NCBI RefSeq assembly: GCF_001577835.2
Contig: NC_029542.1
Location: 4,160,773 to 4,224,772 of the forward strand
DNA: 64,000 bases
From: Coturnix japonica
Taxonomy: Eukaryota; Chordata; Aves; Galliformes; Phasianidae
Direction: 5' to 3'
A program made the position numbers and the translations under genes. This document shows, piece by piece, positions 37,700 to 58,900 of the stretch (position 1 is its first letter; every line of letters starts with the position of its first letter). A model generated the notes under the pieces. It did not search any database and was not told the DNA's origin. It saw only the letters and a program-made list of their open reading frames with translations.

Positions 37700-39986
37700 T
37701 AGGGTGTTAGGAGACAAACCCAAGCTGCAACCCTCCCTCCAAAGATTCTCCTCCCTCAGGGTGAGGCCAATTATGATGACATTCCTTACACACGGAGCTG
37801 GCTGCACATCTCAAGGGCTAAGGCTTGGGTTTTTCTTTTAATTAAACGAAGGGGATGATTCAGATTGTGTTTTTCTTCGGGCTATAGTTCTGAAGCCCGG
37901 GCTTTACTTTTCTGACAATCCAGAAAGGAAAAACAAAGCAGGTTGAACCGCGCCCATTTACCCACTCACAGCAGGCAGCTATGTGCAGAAACATTGCTTT
38001 TCCCCAGATGGAGTTTGATTTAAGAAACATACAGCAATCAATGGAAAAGTGCAGGTCGCACAGAAATACTCATGTCACCATTATTTCTTCTTTCTCTCTA
38101 TATTCTTTTTCCCAGCACAAATTTGGAATTGAATTTTCCATGTTTTTATTACCATTCCTTGCTCAGAATTTGTATTTAAATGTTGGCATCTGAATTTCTG
38201 TTACAAAAAGGACACAACCGTGGCTCTGTGTGAGGAATGGGCGGCATCCCCTATGGGAGACGGGCACGTTTAATGCATTTATAAGGCTTGTGCAATGGGT
38301 GAGAAGGGCAATAGGAGAATGGAGTCGTTCCATTAAGAGCGCAGGAGGATGAAGCTCCTGTTGCTTTTGGCAAACCTGAACCAGCAGAGCTTTGCATGGA
38401 GGTGTTCAGTGCGGGGCTGATGTGTGCACAATGATCTGCACTGTGGAGTGGGTAATGACTGGAAGGTTTGGGAGCCACTGACAAAGCATCGTTCATTTTC
38501 CATGCAAAGTGAGTCTCCAGTGCAGTGCATTTCAGTTCTGACTGTTGGTGAGTGGCACTGGGAGGCCATTCATTGCTAACCCAGATTCTGACCCGCACTG
38601 TGAGCTCATGAGAAACCGAGGCTGGGGGATGCCCAGCAGCATGACCTGCTCGCTCAGTGCTCAGGGTGTGTCAGCGGGGACAATGGCTGTGTGAGGAGTG
38701 TGGCAAGAGGGGATTTAGTGGGCAGAACGCAGCTCTCTGCCCATAGGGTGGCAGCTGGGGTGAAGGAGGGGTGCGGCTTCTGCTGTGACAAGGGGTGAGG
38801 ACATGGGGGGGACATGGGGGGTTTGAGGTGTGGTTGTTCCCCAGGCACCACCTCACAGCAGAGAGCAGCCTTGGTGTGGGGGCTGCTCTTAGGCTCAATA
38901 GGCACCAAAAATCTAGCAGCGATACACAGCCTGGGTGCCCTGTGAGCCTGTCCACTCGTACTGCAGCTGAGTGGCAAAGGCAGGTTATTTCATTGCTGTG
39001 GAAACATGTTTCAAACAGAGCTTGGACCTTTGCCATAGCACTTCAGTTTTGCTTTGGGGCAGATTAATAGTTGTGTGCAGCTGCCAAATGTGCGTATCTG
39101 TGAGAGGCAGAACCTCAGGGACAAGTTGGGGCAAACTCTCCCAAAGACAAAGAAGTTTCTTTAAGCCCCCTGTCATGGCAGTGTGCGGGAGTGATGGATG
39201 GAGCGATCCTGCAGTAGGCAAGATCAGATTCCAGGTAGAATGTAAGAAACACACACACACAAACCAGCAAAACCACCATCAGCTGTATCAGGGTCCTGCT
39301 CAGCCCCGTCCTGCCCTCCCCTCCATGTCTTTGCTGATTTGTATTTCTCAGGACTGTCTTTTTTTTGCTGTCAGTTCTTCATGTCATAGTCAGGCTGCTG
39401 TCAAACACTATAGAGCTGGATTTCCAGGGGCTAAGCTGGGACTTGTGTGTCAGGACGTGACAGATGCTGCTGCTGGGTCAGCTGAGTCAGTGCAGAGCCA
39501 AGCCCAGCTCCAGCCCCTTCACCTGGAGAGGATTACCCAGCCCTGACAGAGCAGATCTGCAGCTCTGTGCTGCTCCTCGCTGTGCAAACACTTCATTAAT
39601 CTGGGAGGACCTACAAAAAAGAATGAAAGAATGTATTCCCTCCCAGGACTGAGGAGAGAAGTGATGGAGGGTTTGTTGCTGTGTCCCAGAGGAGCCGAGT
39701 GCCCCTGGTGAGGAATTGGGCTGGAGGCCTGGACTGTAGCCCTGGTTTTCTTTTGACACAAGCCCAAAGATGTTTCCTTGGCTGTAAGCTTCTGGAGTGA
39801 CGGCTGGGAGTGAAATAACTGATTTCTGATGGCCTGAAGTAAGCATCCATTGGGTGCACAGCCACTGCAGGGCATCTCCCCCAGGAGGGCTGTGCTGGGG
39901 CAGCAGCTGCGTCTTGCTTTGGCTGCTGTCCTGCTTCAGCAGCGACTGCACAGTGACCAAACAGGGGCTGAGGTTGCAAGATCATC
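37700..39986. other. KRT15-KRT19 intergenic region
   Basis: About 2.3 kb with no exon recognised. It includes a short (AC)n run at about 39249-39260 and G-rich stretches near 38790-38830. KRT15 upstream elements are expected in the part next to 37700. Confidence 0.55.
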
Positions 39987-39992
39987 TTTATT
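39987..39992 (-). terminator. KRT19 polyadenylation signal
   Basis: AATAAA on the minus strand about 216 bases after the KRT19 stop codon. Confidence 0.6.
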
Positions 39993-40207
39993 GGAGTAGA
40001 TACAGCATTTCAGAACAAGAAAGAAACAATTAAAAACCTAACCTAGTCTACAAATTAATCACTGCTAAATGAACCAAACTACTTCAACTTTGTGTAGGCG
40101 AGGATTTTCTGTGCAGTTAATTTCCATCAGTTTAGTGTGATTCCTCTGCATTTTAATTCCTTTTTTTCCTCCTCATCTTGAAGATGACATTTATGGGACT
40201 TTCAGTG

Positions 40208-48470
<8,263 letters not shown>

Positions 48471-48476
48471 GCACAA
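48471..48476 (-). terminator. Polyadenylation signal of KRT9-like locus A
   Basis: AATAAA on the minus strand about 230 bases after the predicted stop. The local context (agtgaagttttatta on the plus strand) is repeated almost exactly at 55091-55103 in locus B, showing the two 3' ends are duplicates. Confidence 0.55.
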
Positions 48477-48701
48477 TGGCCAGCAGAAAGCAGAGCACTG
48501 GTGGCACTGCAGTGATTGCACTGTGAAGAACAATGCAAAGGAGGAAGCAGAAAACGTTGGGAGTCCTGGCAGGGATTCATCGTCCCTGCGTGACGACACG
48601 CGCAGATGGAGCTGTGCACCAGGCACACAGCGTGAGCTGCTGGTCATCCCTGCACCTGGGGCTGTAGGTGGATCAGAGAAGACCAGAGCATCGGTGGTAC
48701 C

Positions 48702-51456
48702 TCAGCACACTCTTGTCTGCCCTGTGGGAGGAAATGAGAAACAATTACTGTTTAATGAGGACACCAGGAGTTTGCTGACTTTACAGCTTTATCCATTATT
48801 TAGGTGTCCATCCAGGTTAGCAAGAGTTTGGACAAAAAGCAAGCCAGTTTCTGCAGCTGGAGTTATGGCACTCTGAATTTAAGAGATTCAATTGTGAGTG
48901 GTTTAATCCCTTTTGTAATTGTGAATGTGGAAGCCACAGCACAATGTTTCACAGTGACCAGCAAATGGTGGTGAAGTACAAAAGGTGAAAGCTGTGAAAC
49001 AATGAAGATCCTTTTTGGAAGCTGCTCTTACCTGACTTGTCTCCGCCAGATTGTCCGTGAGAATAGGAAGTGGAAGAATAGGAGTGGGAGGTTCGTCCTC
49101 CTCCTTGGGGCATCCTGTTAGGGAAGGGAGCTGTGATCAGGAGGATGAGAACTGAACTCCCAACCAGACACACTGACACGGTGTGCAGTCAGTGACACAG
49201 CGGGATTCCTCCTGGATCTTACAAATATTTCTTGTTATCTTTTTATTTCAGCCAGATGCTGTGAAAAAAAGCTTACATCTGGAGTTCAAACACGGGCTGA
49301 TAAAACACTGCGCTCTGTCCTTTGGAAGTGTAAGCACAGAAAGCACTGCACTCTGTGTATGCCTTATTAATGAACAGAATACATACGCAAGGTCTTGCTG
49401 TCCTTCATTGAGCAGTGCCCGGTACTGAGCAATCTCCTGCTCCAGGCGGGTCTTGATGCCCAGCAGCATCTTGTACTCCTGGCTCTGCCCCTCCATCTCA
49501 GCGATGTTGGCAGTCTCTCTACCGCATTGTCTGCCCTGTATCTGTGCGAGCAGCATGCGAGATTCCGTCTCAGCCAGAGTTTCCGGTCTTTTGTGGATAG
49601 AAGAGAAAAAGAGGTGAGGTTGGGCTCTCTCGAGGTTTCCACCTAGGGCCGGGCCCAGCCCGGGTCGCCGCCCCACGTACCGTGCTGAGCTGCGCCTGCA
49701 GCTCGATCTCCAGGTTCTGCATCTCACGCTTCAGCTCGGTGAGCTGGTGGCTGCTGTCTGGATGTCCTGGCTGCTGGAGGTGACCTGCCGATTGACTTCT
49801 TCGATCTGTGGAGCAAAGCAGAGCTTGTGAGCGGGGCAGATCTGCTGCTGAGAACCAGGGCGGGCAGAGAGCTGCGTTCTGCCGTGGGAGGAGGCCGCGC
49901 TGCGGGCACTGAGACGTACTTGACTTCATACCACTGCTCAACTCCCTGCGGTTCTTCTCGATGATCTGCTCATACTCATTTCTCAGGTCATTGAGAACCT
50001 TTGTCAAGTCTTGTCCGGGAGCAGCATTGACCTCCACGCTCACATCGCCTCAGTCTGAGACTGCAGCTGTCGTAACTCTGCAGGGTGTGAGTGGGAATCA
50101 TCGCCAGTCCCCCCAGTTGCTGTTGAGGCAGCGGACGGCAATTAGATACCTGTGTCGTTAGAATTTGAGCCCACTGCTGAGTTTTAGATGCTGGAATTTA
50201 CTCTGATAGGATCTGATGTGAGACTTTTTACATTGCGTCTAATAGCTTGGCTATAGAGCTAGTCTGTTTTGGGTTTTTTTTTTTCCTTTTTTGTTTCAGT
50301 TAGAGTCATTTGGCTTGTCATTACCAATTTGTTTCATTGTTCAGACGCAGGTATTTTCTAGCTTGTCATGATTGAATTCATTTACTTAATATAATACATT
50401 CACTATGCTGCCAAGTTCTTCTACGACTTGAGTATTTGTTTTTGTATTGCAGTATTAGCTTGGCATACTTTCTGGTTTCTTTGAGGCCTCTCTCTAGGAT
50501 CCAGTCAGATTCCAGTGGAAGTGTGTAGGTAAGCTATCCAGGGGTCCTCAGAATTACATCGATCCCAGTCTGGGATACAAGTTCTTCTCTACCTTACACG
50601 AAAAGAGAAGATGATTTAGCTCACCTGAGCTGGCCATTCTATCATGTGAGGGTACATATTCCCAGTAACAAATCTCATCAATTCATGCAGGGTAGTCAGT
50701 GCCCAGGTGATACTCATTCATCGGAATCATCAGCAGTCTTTGTGTTATGATGTCCGAATCCTGTTGTTGTCAACGTGCAGAAATTGATTGAAAAGGAAAG
50801 GTTGGCGCGTGTAGTCCCAGTGTTCAGAAGTGCATGGAAAGAAGGGAACCAGCTTAGAGGGCTTTGTTTGAAACTACCCCCAGAGCTGTTTCCTGCTGTT
50901 TGGCAGGGAATTCAGGAATGGACTGTGCTCCAAGTTTGCTTTTCAGATCAGTCTGTGTGCTTTTGTAATTGAGATAGGTGCATACTCCTGGGACTGCATT
51001 TTCCTTTTACTGAATGTGCGTCATCCTAGTAGTGACATTTACTTGCGGAGATGAAGCCATGCGGCTGCCCTACCTGGTTTTGGAGCTGCTCGATGGTCTG
51101 GTAGTAGGAGCTGTAGTCCTTGGAGATGCTGGGAGCTTGTTTCCTGTACCACTCGTGTGGAGTCGAGTGGCATCCGTCCTCTCCAGGCTTCGACCTTGTC
51201 ATGTGGGCCACGTCGTTAGGTTCTGCATGGTATTTCTCATTGCGTCAGCGGATGTCACCCCCGTGCGCTTCCCGCAAACGCCCCCCACCTCCTCGCGCCA
51301 GACGCCAGGTGCTGGCGTCATTCCCACTAGCATCCACGTCCCCTGCGACTGCCCTCTTGAGGAGGAGCGTATCGCCACGAGACGGAGGGGTCTCGTCCGC
51401 CACGAATGCTCCCAGCCCTACAGTGCTCAGTGCTGGCTCTTGATGCTGCAGCTCAT
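48702..51456 (-). pseudogene. KRT9-like type I keratin locus A, degenerate
   Basis: Recognisable pieces in transcript order: exon 1 (51456-51074, starting MSCSIKS, ending DYSSYYQTIEQLQNQ), exon 4 (50077-49920), exon 5 (49805-49681), exon 6 (49588-49387), exon 7 (49114-49032) and exon 8 (48721-48702). Exons 2 and 3 were not found. KRT9 affinity rests on VEVNAAPGQDLTKVLNDLR and EYEQIIEKNRRE in exon 4, EEVNRQVTSSSQDIQT in exon 5, the helix end with GQQDLA (human K9 GGQEDF), and the position after KRT19. Exons 4, 5 and 6 are 158, 125 and 202 bp against 162, 126 and 221. Exon 4 loses frame near its end, exon 5 in its middle, and exon 1 lacks much of coil 1A and reads out of frame through the head. 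The tail is intact, with SHSYSSTSYSHGQSGG and C-terminus GQTRVC. It is either a real pseudogene or a badly assembled gene. Confidence 0.75.
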
Positions 51457-51459
51457 GGT

Positions 51460-54400
51460 GAGAGGTGGATGTCGTGCCCCGAAAGCAAAGCGTGCGTAGC
51501 TGTTATGCAAAGTGAAGCGTGCTCCTGCTCGTGGCCTCTTTCTACTCGCGGTGGTGTCAATCAGGCGTGCTGTTTCCCTGGGGTTGCCCAGCACAGCTCT
51601 CAGGAAAAATGATTCTAAGGAATGCTTTTGACTGGCGCATCCCCATGGTATTGTGTTTGCTGTGCTGATTCACCCAAAGCACGCTCTATAATTTGGGGTG
51701 GGTGGCTGTGTGTTAGATTTTGTTTCAGATTGTTTGTTGCTGGCTACTTAATGAGTGAAACTTATTTTAATAGTTCCTCTTTGATCCTTGTCATTTTTTC
51801 ATCCTGAGCAGTGGTGGTGGAAGCACTTTGTTACCGTTCTGTGAGTTTGGAGCTGGTAAAATATGAATTCACATCTCTGAATTTTGCCTTTAGAACTGAG
51901 AGCAGCCGACATTTTTAGATTCAGCATCCCCAAGGTTTAGATGCTGCCCTACAGAGGAAGCTCATCATGGGCAGCAACTTCATGGTGTCTATTGGTAACT
52001 CTCACTATAAGAACTGCTGAAGAGGCGGCGTTGCTGCGTTCACCAAACTCTGGCATCATCCCCAGTTAATAATCCGATATCCTGCACAGAGCAGAGGACA
52101 TGCAGGAATGTTGTTCTTTAAAGCTGTGTTTTTTAATTCATTTGTCTGTTTTTGAATGTTTGCTGGTTTCCAGACTGTTCTAAGCAGAAAGAGACATGCA
52201 GAGTTTATTCTGTATCACGGGGTGTCTTGAGAGCGGGCAGGCAGGGGGTGCAGCTCTTTACCTCAGCAAACGGCTGAGGTGGTGTCTGCCTGCTCCTATG
52301 GAGGGAGATGCTGCTGCTGTTTAAAATAAAGGTGATTCTGTTGTTCACAGGGAAGGATGTCATCTGGCTTTGAGTGCTGGAAATGAGGGAAAGCATTTTG
52401 CCCATGGAAGCATCGTGGTTTGGAAGGTGCCTCTGCTATGGGGGATTTGATGGAGAAGGAGGCAGCTGTGGGGTTGGCCTTGGTTCGTTCATGGGAGCCA
52501 TTTTTCTTCATGTAAGGGAGACTCAGCTGTGAGCCTTTTGATCCCCATTGTGTTCTGGCTTTGGTGCAGTGGCACAGTCACAGCATTTGTCAGAGAACAG
52601 GGATGGAGGAATCCTTCTTTGGAACTGGGATTTTGCCATTAAATCACTTCTGGAGAACAGACATTTTAAGACAAGAGGCTCTTTATGGGATAGAGAGACA
52701 CTGATGGGAATCCATCTCCACCAGTTCTCCTTGTGGGTTTCATCGATGATCCTCCTTGCACGCAGCTTCGAGTTGTGGCTGGGGCAACATTCAGTCTCTT
52801 GGCTAAACCAGTTCTGGAGCCCACGAACTCACTGGTACGTGCTGAAATTGACTGCAGAGTCACAGAGCTGCTCACCCTCCTTCGGTACCACTACACACAT
52901 TTCATAGATGTGATGAAGATAATTTAACGCTTTGATCTTTGTAATTAGGATTGTTCGTTTTTTAGTAGCTCTCTAATTACCTGCACGTCAGAACCAGTTG
53001 CTTTGCATATCTGGGACTGAGTCATCATTATTAAAAAAGAAAAATGATTTTCTCACGGGGTGTGATTCCTTACTCATATTTTCCCCATTAGATTGTTGAA
53101 ATGCTCTTTTATTCTTCCTTATGAGATGTTTATTGCTGATTGGCATTGATGCCAGAGGTGTTGATTTTATATCTGCTTCTCGGTATCGTTGCATCACAGC
53201 GTCTGACCCAACAATTCCAAACATTTCCCAACGCTGTAATTTCATACCATCGACAGGGACCTTTCCTATGTCTCTCTGTCCCTGTTTTCCTTCCTTCCAT
53301 GCTGCTGAAGCCCTTTTTATTCCCTGCAGCTCTCTCCAGAACAATGTCCATCTTGCATCGCTCCTTGAGCAGCACTGGCTGTGGTGCCATTGGTAGGGGC
53401 AGCTCGTGGGCCCAGGGCAGCCCTGGTGCTGGCACTGCAGTGTGTGCTGCTCCCTGCACAGCTCTGTGTGTTCCATCATTTCCATGGGGCAGCTCTTGCC
53501 CCACATCCCGGTGGAGGTCAGCGCCCACTGAGCCAGTGGCAACACGCAGAGGGTGGTTCCGGGCAGGACTCAGCGCTGATCTCATTCAGCTGCAGTGAGT
53601 GGCACTTTTACGGGACGTCCACTCCTTTCAGCCTGAAGATTTTTCATAGCTTTGGTTTTCCAGGTGTAACTGGGGTCTGCCCTGTTTCACAACGTCCTCA
53701 CACGCCCACACACTGATCCCGAAGCAGGGAGACGTTCTGTGCTCCCTGAAGCTTTGGTCATTGCGATGCTTCTCTGCGCTGCTGGAGGTTTAGAGCTGAA
53801 CACAACAGCCTTGCAGGGCTTATTTATACTCACTGAGTGGGGTTCGGGTCTCCATGGCCCTGCTGCCTCTGTCTTCATAAAGGTGTTTTTGGCTGTGGTA
53901 AGTGCGGCTGAGACCTGAATGAATTCTAGCAGCCTTTGGAGAGGAAACTCATGTTTGCATTTGCTTTGCATCACTTTCTCTATTGTTAAAACCTTAAACA
54001 AGCCTTGTTTCTTTGGAACGGGGCTTTTCTTCATGCAAATTCCTGATGCTCGCCTGAAAAAAGTCAGTTTGGCAACGCAGCTTTTCCTGGTAGGCAAGAA
54101 GTATCTCCTCATTGCAGATACTGTGAGCTGCAATTATGTTACTGTGATGGCCAAGCCCAGCCACAGTTACCAAAACAACACCTGGCCTAAATAACCCGCT
54201 GCTGAGTTACATGGCCTGAGAAAGCTTTTGTTTGTTACCCTATGGAAACAGTGTCTCAGCCTTCAGCCAAATGTTGGGGCTGGTGGAGGAGGGGGGAGCA
54301 GGATCTGCTCTGAATGGGCTGAAAGCTGCCTGACATCGGGGAGCTGAAGCACAGTTATGGATTGAAAAGGGGATCGCTGTGTCCTGCAGAAAGCAAACCT

Positions 54401-55090
54401 TGTATAAAGCAGCTGTTCCCGTATTGCTCTTTCATGCCCAGTTGTATTGAATACTTTTATCTTCTGAGAGAAACAGGAACATAAAATACTGCTCATGGGG
54501 GAAATGTGTCTCTGGTTCCTCAGGAGGTGCAGTGTCAGCCGGTTGGTGATACAGACAAAAAGGGCTTCTTGGCATTATATGAGTATTTAAGTGGGAATTT
54601 CAGCTGTAAAATGTCAGAATGTTTTTGCTGCAGAAAAATAATCGAAACAGGCGCGTTGCCTTGTCTGCAGTTCTGAGCAGAAGTCAGGAATCGGAATCGT
54701 AACCTTCTGCATAGTCAAAGGTGTGGAAATCGATAACGTCATGAAACCCTCGTGTACTGCAGTGAGTCACACCTTCCCTGGGAGCTGCACCTACAGTGAA
54801 CCGAGTAAAGCCAGAGGTGAATGGATTCTGATGTGTCAGAGCAGCGGCAATGCACAGTTTGGTGCATCACGGTTACTTAATCTTCTGAGATCACCCATCG
54901 TTTTCCTTCTCTCCTTGGGCTCAGTGATGTCACCTGGGCACAGTGGCCATTTGCTTAGAGCAGAACTGTTTGTTCTTAGTGTATGTTACAGACTGTGGGG
55001 ACTGCCTGTGTTTTGTTGGATGCCTTGATGATGTATGTGCAAAGTTTGTTATATTAAATTCCTTACACATTTTAATTTGCATCAAAGAAG
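51460..55090. other. Region between the two KRT9-like loci
   Basis: About 3.6 kb. I recognise no keratin exon or other gene. No clear promoter is visible just above locus A. Some plus-strand frames between 52540 and 53720 are open for 90-150 codons but carry no family signature. Confidence 0.5.
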
Positions 55091-55096
55091 TGAAGT

Positions 55097-55102
55097 TTTA
55101 TT
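55097..55102 (-). terminator. Polyadenylation signal of KRT9-like locus B
   Basis: AATAAA on the minus strand about 215 bases after the predicted stop codon, in a sequence context shared with locus A. Confidence 0.55.
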
Positions 55103-55813
55103 AATGACGGCATTTTCAGCAGAATTCAAGCTTTTAAACAAAGGTTCAGTTGACAAAGACAAGGGGAGTAAGGCCAGTATTGCAGAAGGGAAGGAAGGTG
55201 ATGATGGATGCTGCATCGTATCAGCTGCACTGCGGAAGCGTCGGGTTCTGTCTCTTGTTGTCCATGGGTCAGTTCAGTGCGTTTTGGAGGATGCTGACAT
55301 CAATGCTGCTGCTCTAGCACACTCTTGACTGCCCTGTGTGAAACAGGAGGGAATCATTGACTGAAGGGGAAATCGATGTTTCCAGCTGAACTGAATTTTT
55401 TCACCTATCGTGGTTTGTGAGCAAGAGAACAGTGGGAGCAGCTCAGATGGCTGCAAGCAGAGCAGTGCAAGAAGCATATTATCAGAAGTGGGGCTTTTTA
55501 GTTATTCCGATTTTAATAAGTTTTAATCTTTAAAGCTATCGTGATGAAGTGGAATCTTACCTGACACTTCACCAGACTGGGACTGAGAGAAGGAACTCGA
55601 AGAATATGACTGGGAGGATTTTCCACCTCCTTGGAAAGCTCCTTGGGAGGAACTGTGAGAAGAGAGCAATTAACAGAGGAGGAGTTAATAACAGCCACCA
55701 GGTACTCGGTCAGAGAAGATGCTGCTGTAGCAGCACACACTGGAAGACTATGTAAGAATTACAGACTCAAAAGATTTCTTTTTATTCCCTTGCTCTTAAT
55801 CTGCTATACATAC

Positions 55814-55935
55814 GCAAGGTCTTGCTGTCCCTCGTGGAGCAGTGCCCGGTACTGAGCAATCTCCTGCTCCAGGCGGGTCTTGATGCCCAGCAGCATCTTG
55901 TACTCCTGGCTCTGCCCCTCCATCTCCCTCCTCCC
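55814..55935 (-). pseudogene. Extra partial copy of keratin exon 6
   Basis: This copy codes cleanly for [20 protein letters not shown] and on to GQQDLA with a GTATGT donor. It is nearly identical to the 3' half of exon 6 in locus A (49387-49500) and more diverged from the full exon 6 at 56469-56700. Its 5' half is replaced by a minisatellite. It sits between the tail exons and the other exon 6 of locus B, so the locus carries two exon 6 copies in series. Confidence 0.75.
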
Positions 55936-55978
55936 ATCCCTCCTCCCATTCCTCCTCCCATTCCTCCTGATGGGATTC
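55920..55978 (-). repeat. Glycine-loop-like minisatellite fused to exon 6
   Basis: About four copies of the 12-base unit ggaggaatggga (minus strand). In one frame this reads [14 protein letters not shown], like a keratin glycine-loop domain, but in the frame of the joined exon 6 it reads arginine/asparagine-rich. A similar ggaggaatggg occurs in the head region of locus B near 59480-59495, a possible source. Confidence 0.7.
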
Positions 55979-58900
55979 TGTTGAAGAGAGAAAAAAGACA
56001 AATAACCAAGTCAGTCGGATGCGCTGTTGTTCTCAGAAGCACGCTGCGGACAAGGCTGCACTTTCTCCTGTCTGTACTTCTCCTTTGTTGAACCTCTCAC
56101 AGATCAAAAAGATGACTGAAATCTTGGAATTTTTCTCCCTAACAGCCCTTTCAAGGTGATTTTCCATCTGCCTGGATTCCTGGGCCTGTTCTGGCATTGG
56201 GTTAAAAGCGAGGCACCATTTGGGGGTTCCCTTCTCCAGCCAAAAAGCTGAGAGGTCAGAATTTCTGCACTGATATTTTCTCAGCTGTTTTCTATTCTGA
56301 TTAGATTTGCCAAGACACTTTATGATACCTCAAAAGCTGGAGTGTACTGTTAAAAAGGCTTGATTTAGCCCCATTTTTTAGTACAAAATCTGTTTTTGCA
56401 TCTAAAACTGTTATTTTACAGTCCTCTGTGACTAATTCTGCTCTTTTGCACGATGCTGGTGTACATACACAAGGTCTTGCTGCCCTTCCTTCCAGCAGTG
56501 CCCGGTACTGAGCATATCTCCTGCTCCAGGCGGGTCTTGATGCCCAGCCAGCATCTTGTACTCCTCGTTCTGGCTCTCCATCTCCCAGCGGATGCTGGCA
56601 GCTCCTCCTCCAAGGGGCCAATCATGGCCTGGATCTGCTGGCAGCTGCATGTTGTAGCGGCGTTCCTGTGTCCTCCAGGTTGGACTGCAAAGAAGTCGCC
56701 CTGCAAGTGCAAGAAGCAGCACAGAGTTTGTGGGAACGGGCCAATTGGATTCGTGTCGTGAGAAAATGGAGAGATCTGCCCAAAACAGAGGGAAATGTGT
56801 TTTTTGTAATACTAATCTCCAGCACCCCGTTTCTGTACACGCTTCTTGTAACCAACCTCCTTTCCCACTCTAAGGGGCACTGCAGCCCATGTTAACTTAC
56901 CATGCTGATTAGCGACTGGCAGCTCGATTTCCAGGGCTCTGAATATTCACGTCTCAGCTCAGCGAGATCTTGGCTGGTTGCTGGATTGTAATCTCCTGGC
57001 CACTTGTATGGACTTGTTGATTAACTTCTTCCATCTATAAAATTGTCATTACAAAACTGAGGTCTTTCTGGTTATAAGAAAACAATTGTGGTTTGTCATA
57101 AAAGCATTGGAGAAAGCAATGAATATGTATAAAGTAAAAAAATAAAAATGGCAACGTAGACTGTCTTAGATGCACTCTTGTTCACCCACAACCCAATCCA
57201 CTGGTCATTTCACCTTGCTGCTGAAATACAGGCAATTCCTATCCTCAAAATCACTTAGTAATCGCCTTGTTTATAATTCCTGGTAAGTTTGCCTGTGCCC
57301 TTCTGGAAGGGAATTCTTGTGTGAAAGAATTGAGTGACACAAAAAATCTCATACATTACCTTGGTTTTCATTACCAGCTTTCCACCTCTCTTCGGTTGTT
57401 CTCAATAAGCCGTCTCATATTCAGAACGCATTTCATTTAATTTTTCCATCAGATTGGTGCCAGGAGTAGCATTGACCTCAACATTGACCATCACCGCCAG
57501 ATTGTGTTTTGCAGTCCTTTCATTTCCTATGAAGAAACAAAAGAAAACAAAACTTGGAAAGGTTGAAGGTGAGGAGGAATGTTGTAGCTTCACAAAACAG
57601 GAAAAGGAGGGGGCTCAGATCCTCGCAGCACCAAGTCTCATTACTGCCAGCAGAAGGAAATGTGCAGGAGATTCTGAGAGTGATGGTTTTCATTAGTTTA
57701 TTATTTTAAAGTGTAGAAACTTACCTCCTGATGGTTCTTCTTAAAGGTAGACCAGTTCTCTCTCAGGGATTCAAAACTGTGTCTCCAATCCGATCTGGAC
57801 AGAGTCAGTTGATCCAAAAGTGGACGCAGTCCATTAATATCACTTGCCACACGCTCTGGTGGAGGTGTACTCAGTCTCATACCTAAACCACAGACAAGAA
57901 AGAAAGTAAAACTGCTGTAGAGCTCTCTTTCTCTCTTCATCAGAATGTCTGTCCTATAAGCACACATCATCAAACAACTTGTCCTTGTGGAGGCAAAATA
58001 CTAATGAAAAAACACACAATTCCTTGCCTCACGATGACTCTTCTCCAAAACACAACAGCCTTTCCTCTTCGCTGCTGGAGCAGAACACTGCAGGCATATC
58101 CCCAAAGGTTGCAGTACAAAGTCATGGTGGGAAGGGGGACCAAAGACAAATGAGAGAAGGAAAAAAAGACTCCACTTCAGTCTTGAAAGTCAGTGCCACA
58201 GTTCATTGTCCGTTGTTGTTCAATGTCAAGAAAGCTCCTGTTCAGGTTCCACGGTTTTTGCCACAACAATCTGCAAGGCGACCGAGGGCGGGATGTTTTG
58301 TTGGCCAGCTGTCTTTTCAGTCTGACACACAAACAGGGGAAGAAATCCCTGTGCACATTCCAGAGCATCTGAGACAAGCCTTGTGCCCCAGTCAACAGAG
58401 GTCTGCACAGAGAAGGGGAGTTTTAATTGTTTTCCAGCTAAAAGGGTGCCTTCAGATTAGATATCAAGCAACTGGTTTTTAGTCTATAGGTATCCATCGG
58501 AAGTGCCTAGCTACTTTGTTGGAAAGAATAACAGAATAACCTCTCTGTGGAACTGTTCCAAGACAATGGAACATATAGCTTTGCATTTTGGCATCGGTAT
58601 TAAAGTGGAAACAGACTGAGACGCTGGAACGGGGATCTGAATGCAGTGACCCTTATATAACTCCCCCCTTATACATTCACCAAGCAGACTTCCAACTATT
58701 AGATGCTCAACTGCAAGCACAACACATAGCAAACAATGATTCCCTAGATCATCCTCGCTCCAGAATTGCACAGAGTGCAAGAGCCAAACCAAAGGCACAG
58801 GCCATTGAAGGGAACCAGCCCTGGGCACCAAGTGTCGCTTGCTGGTGTTCAGAGCACACCACATCAGCAGAGCAAATGAAAATGAGGTGTCAAGGCTTTA

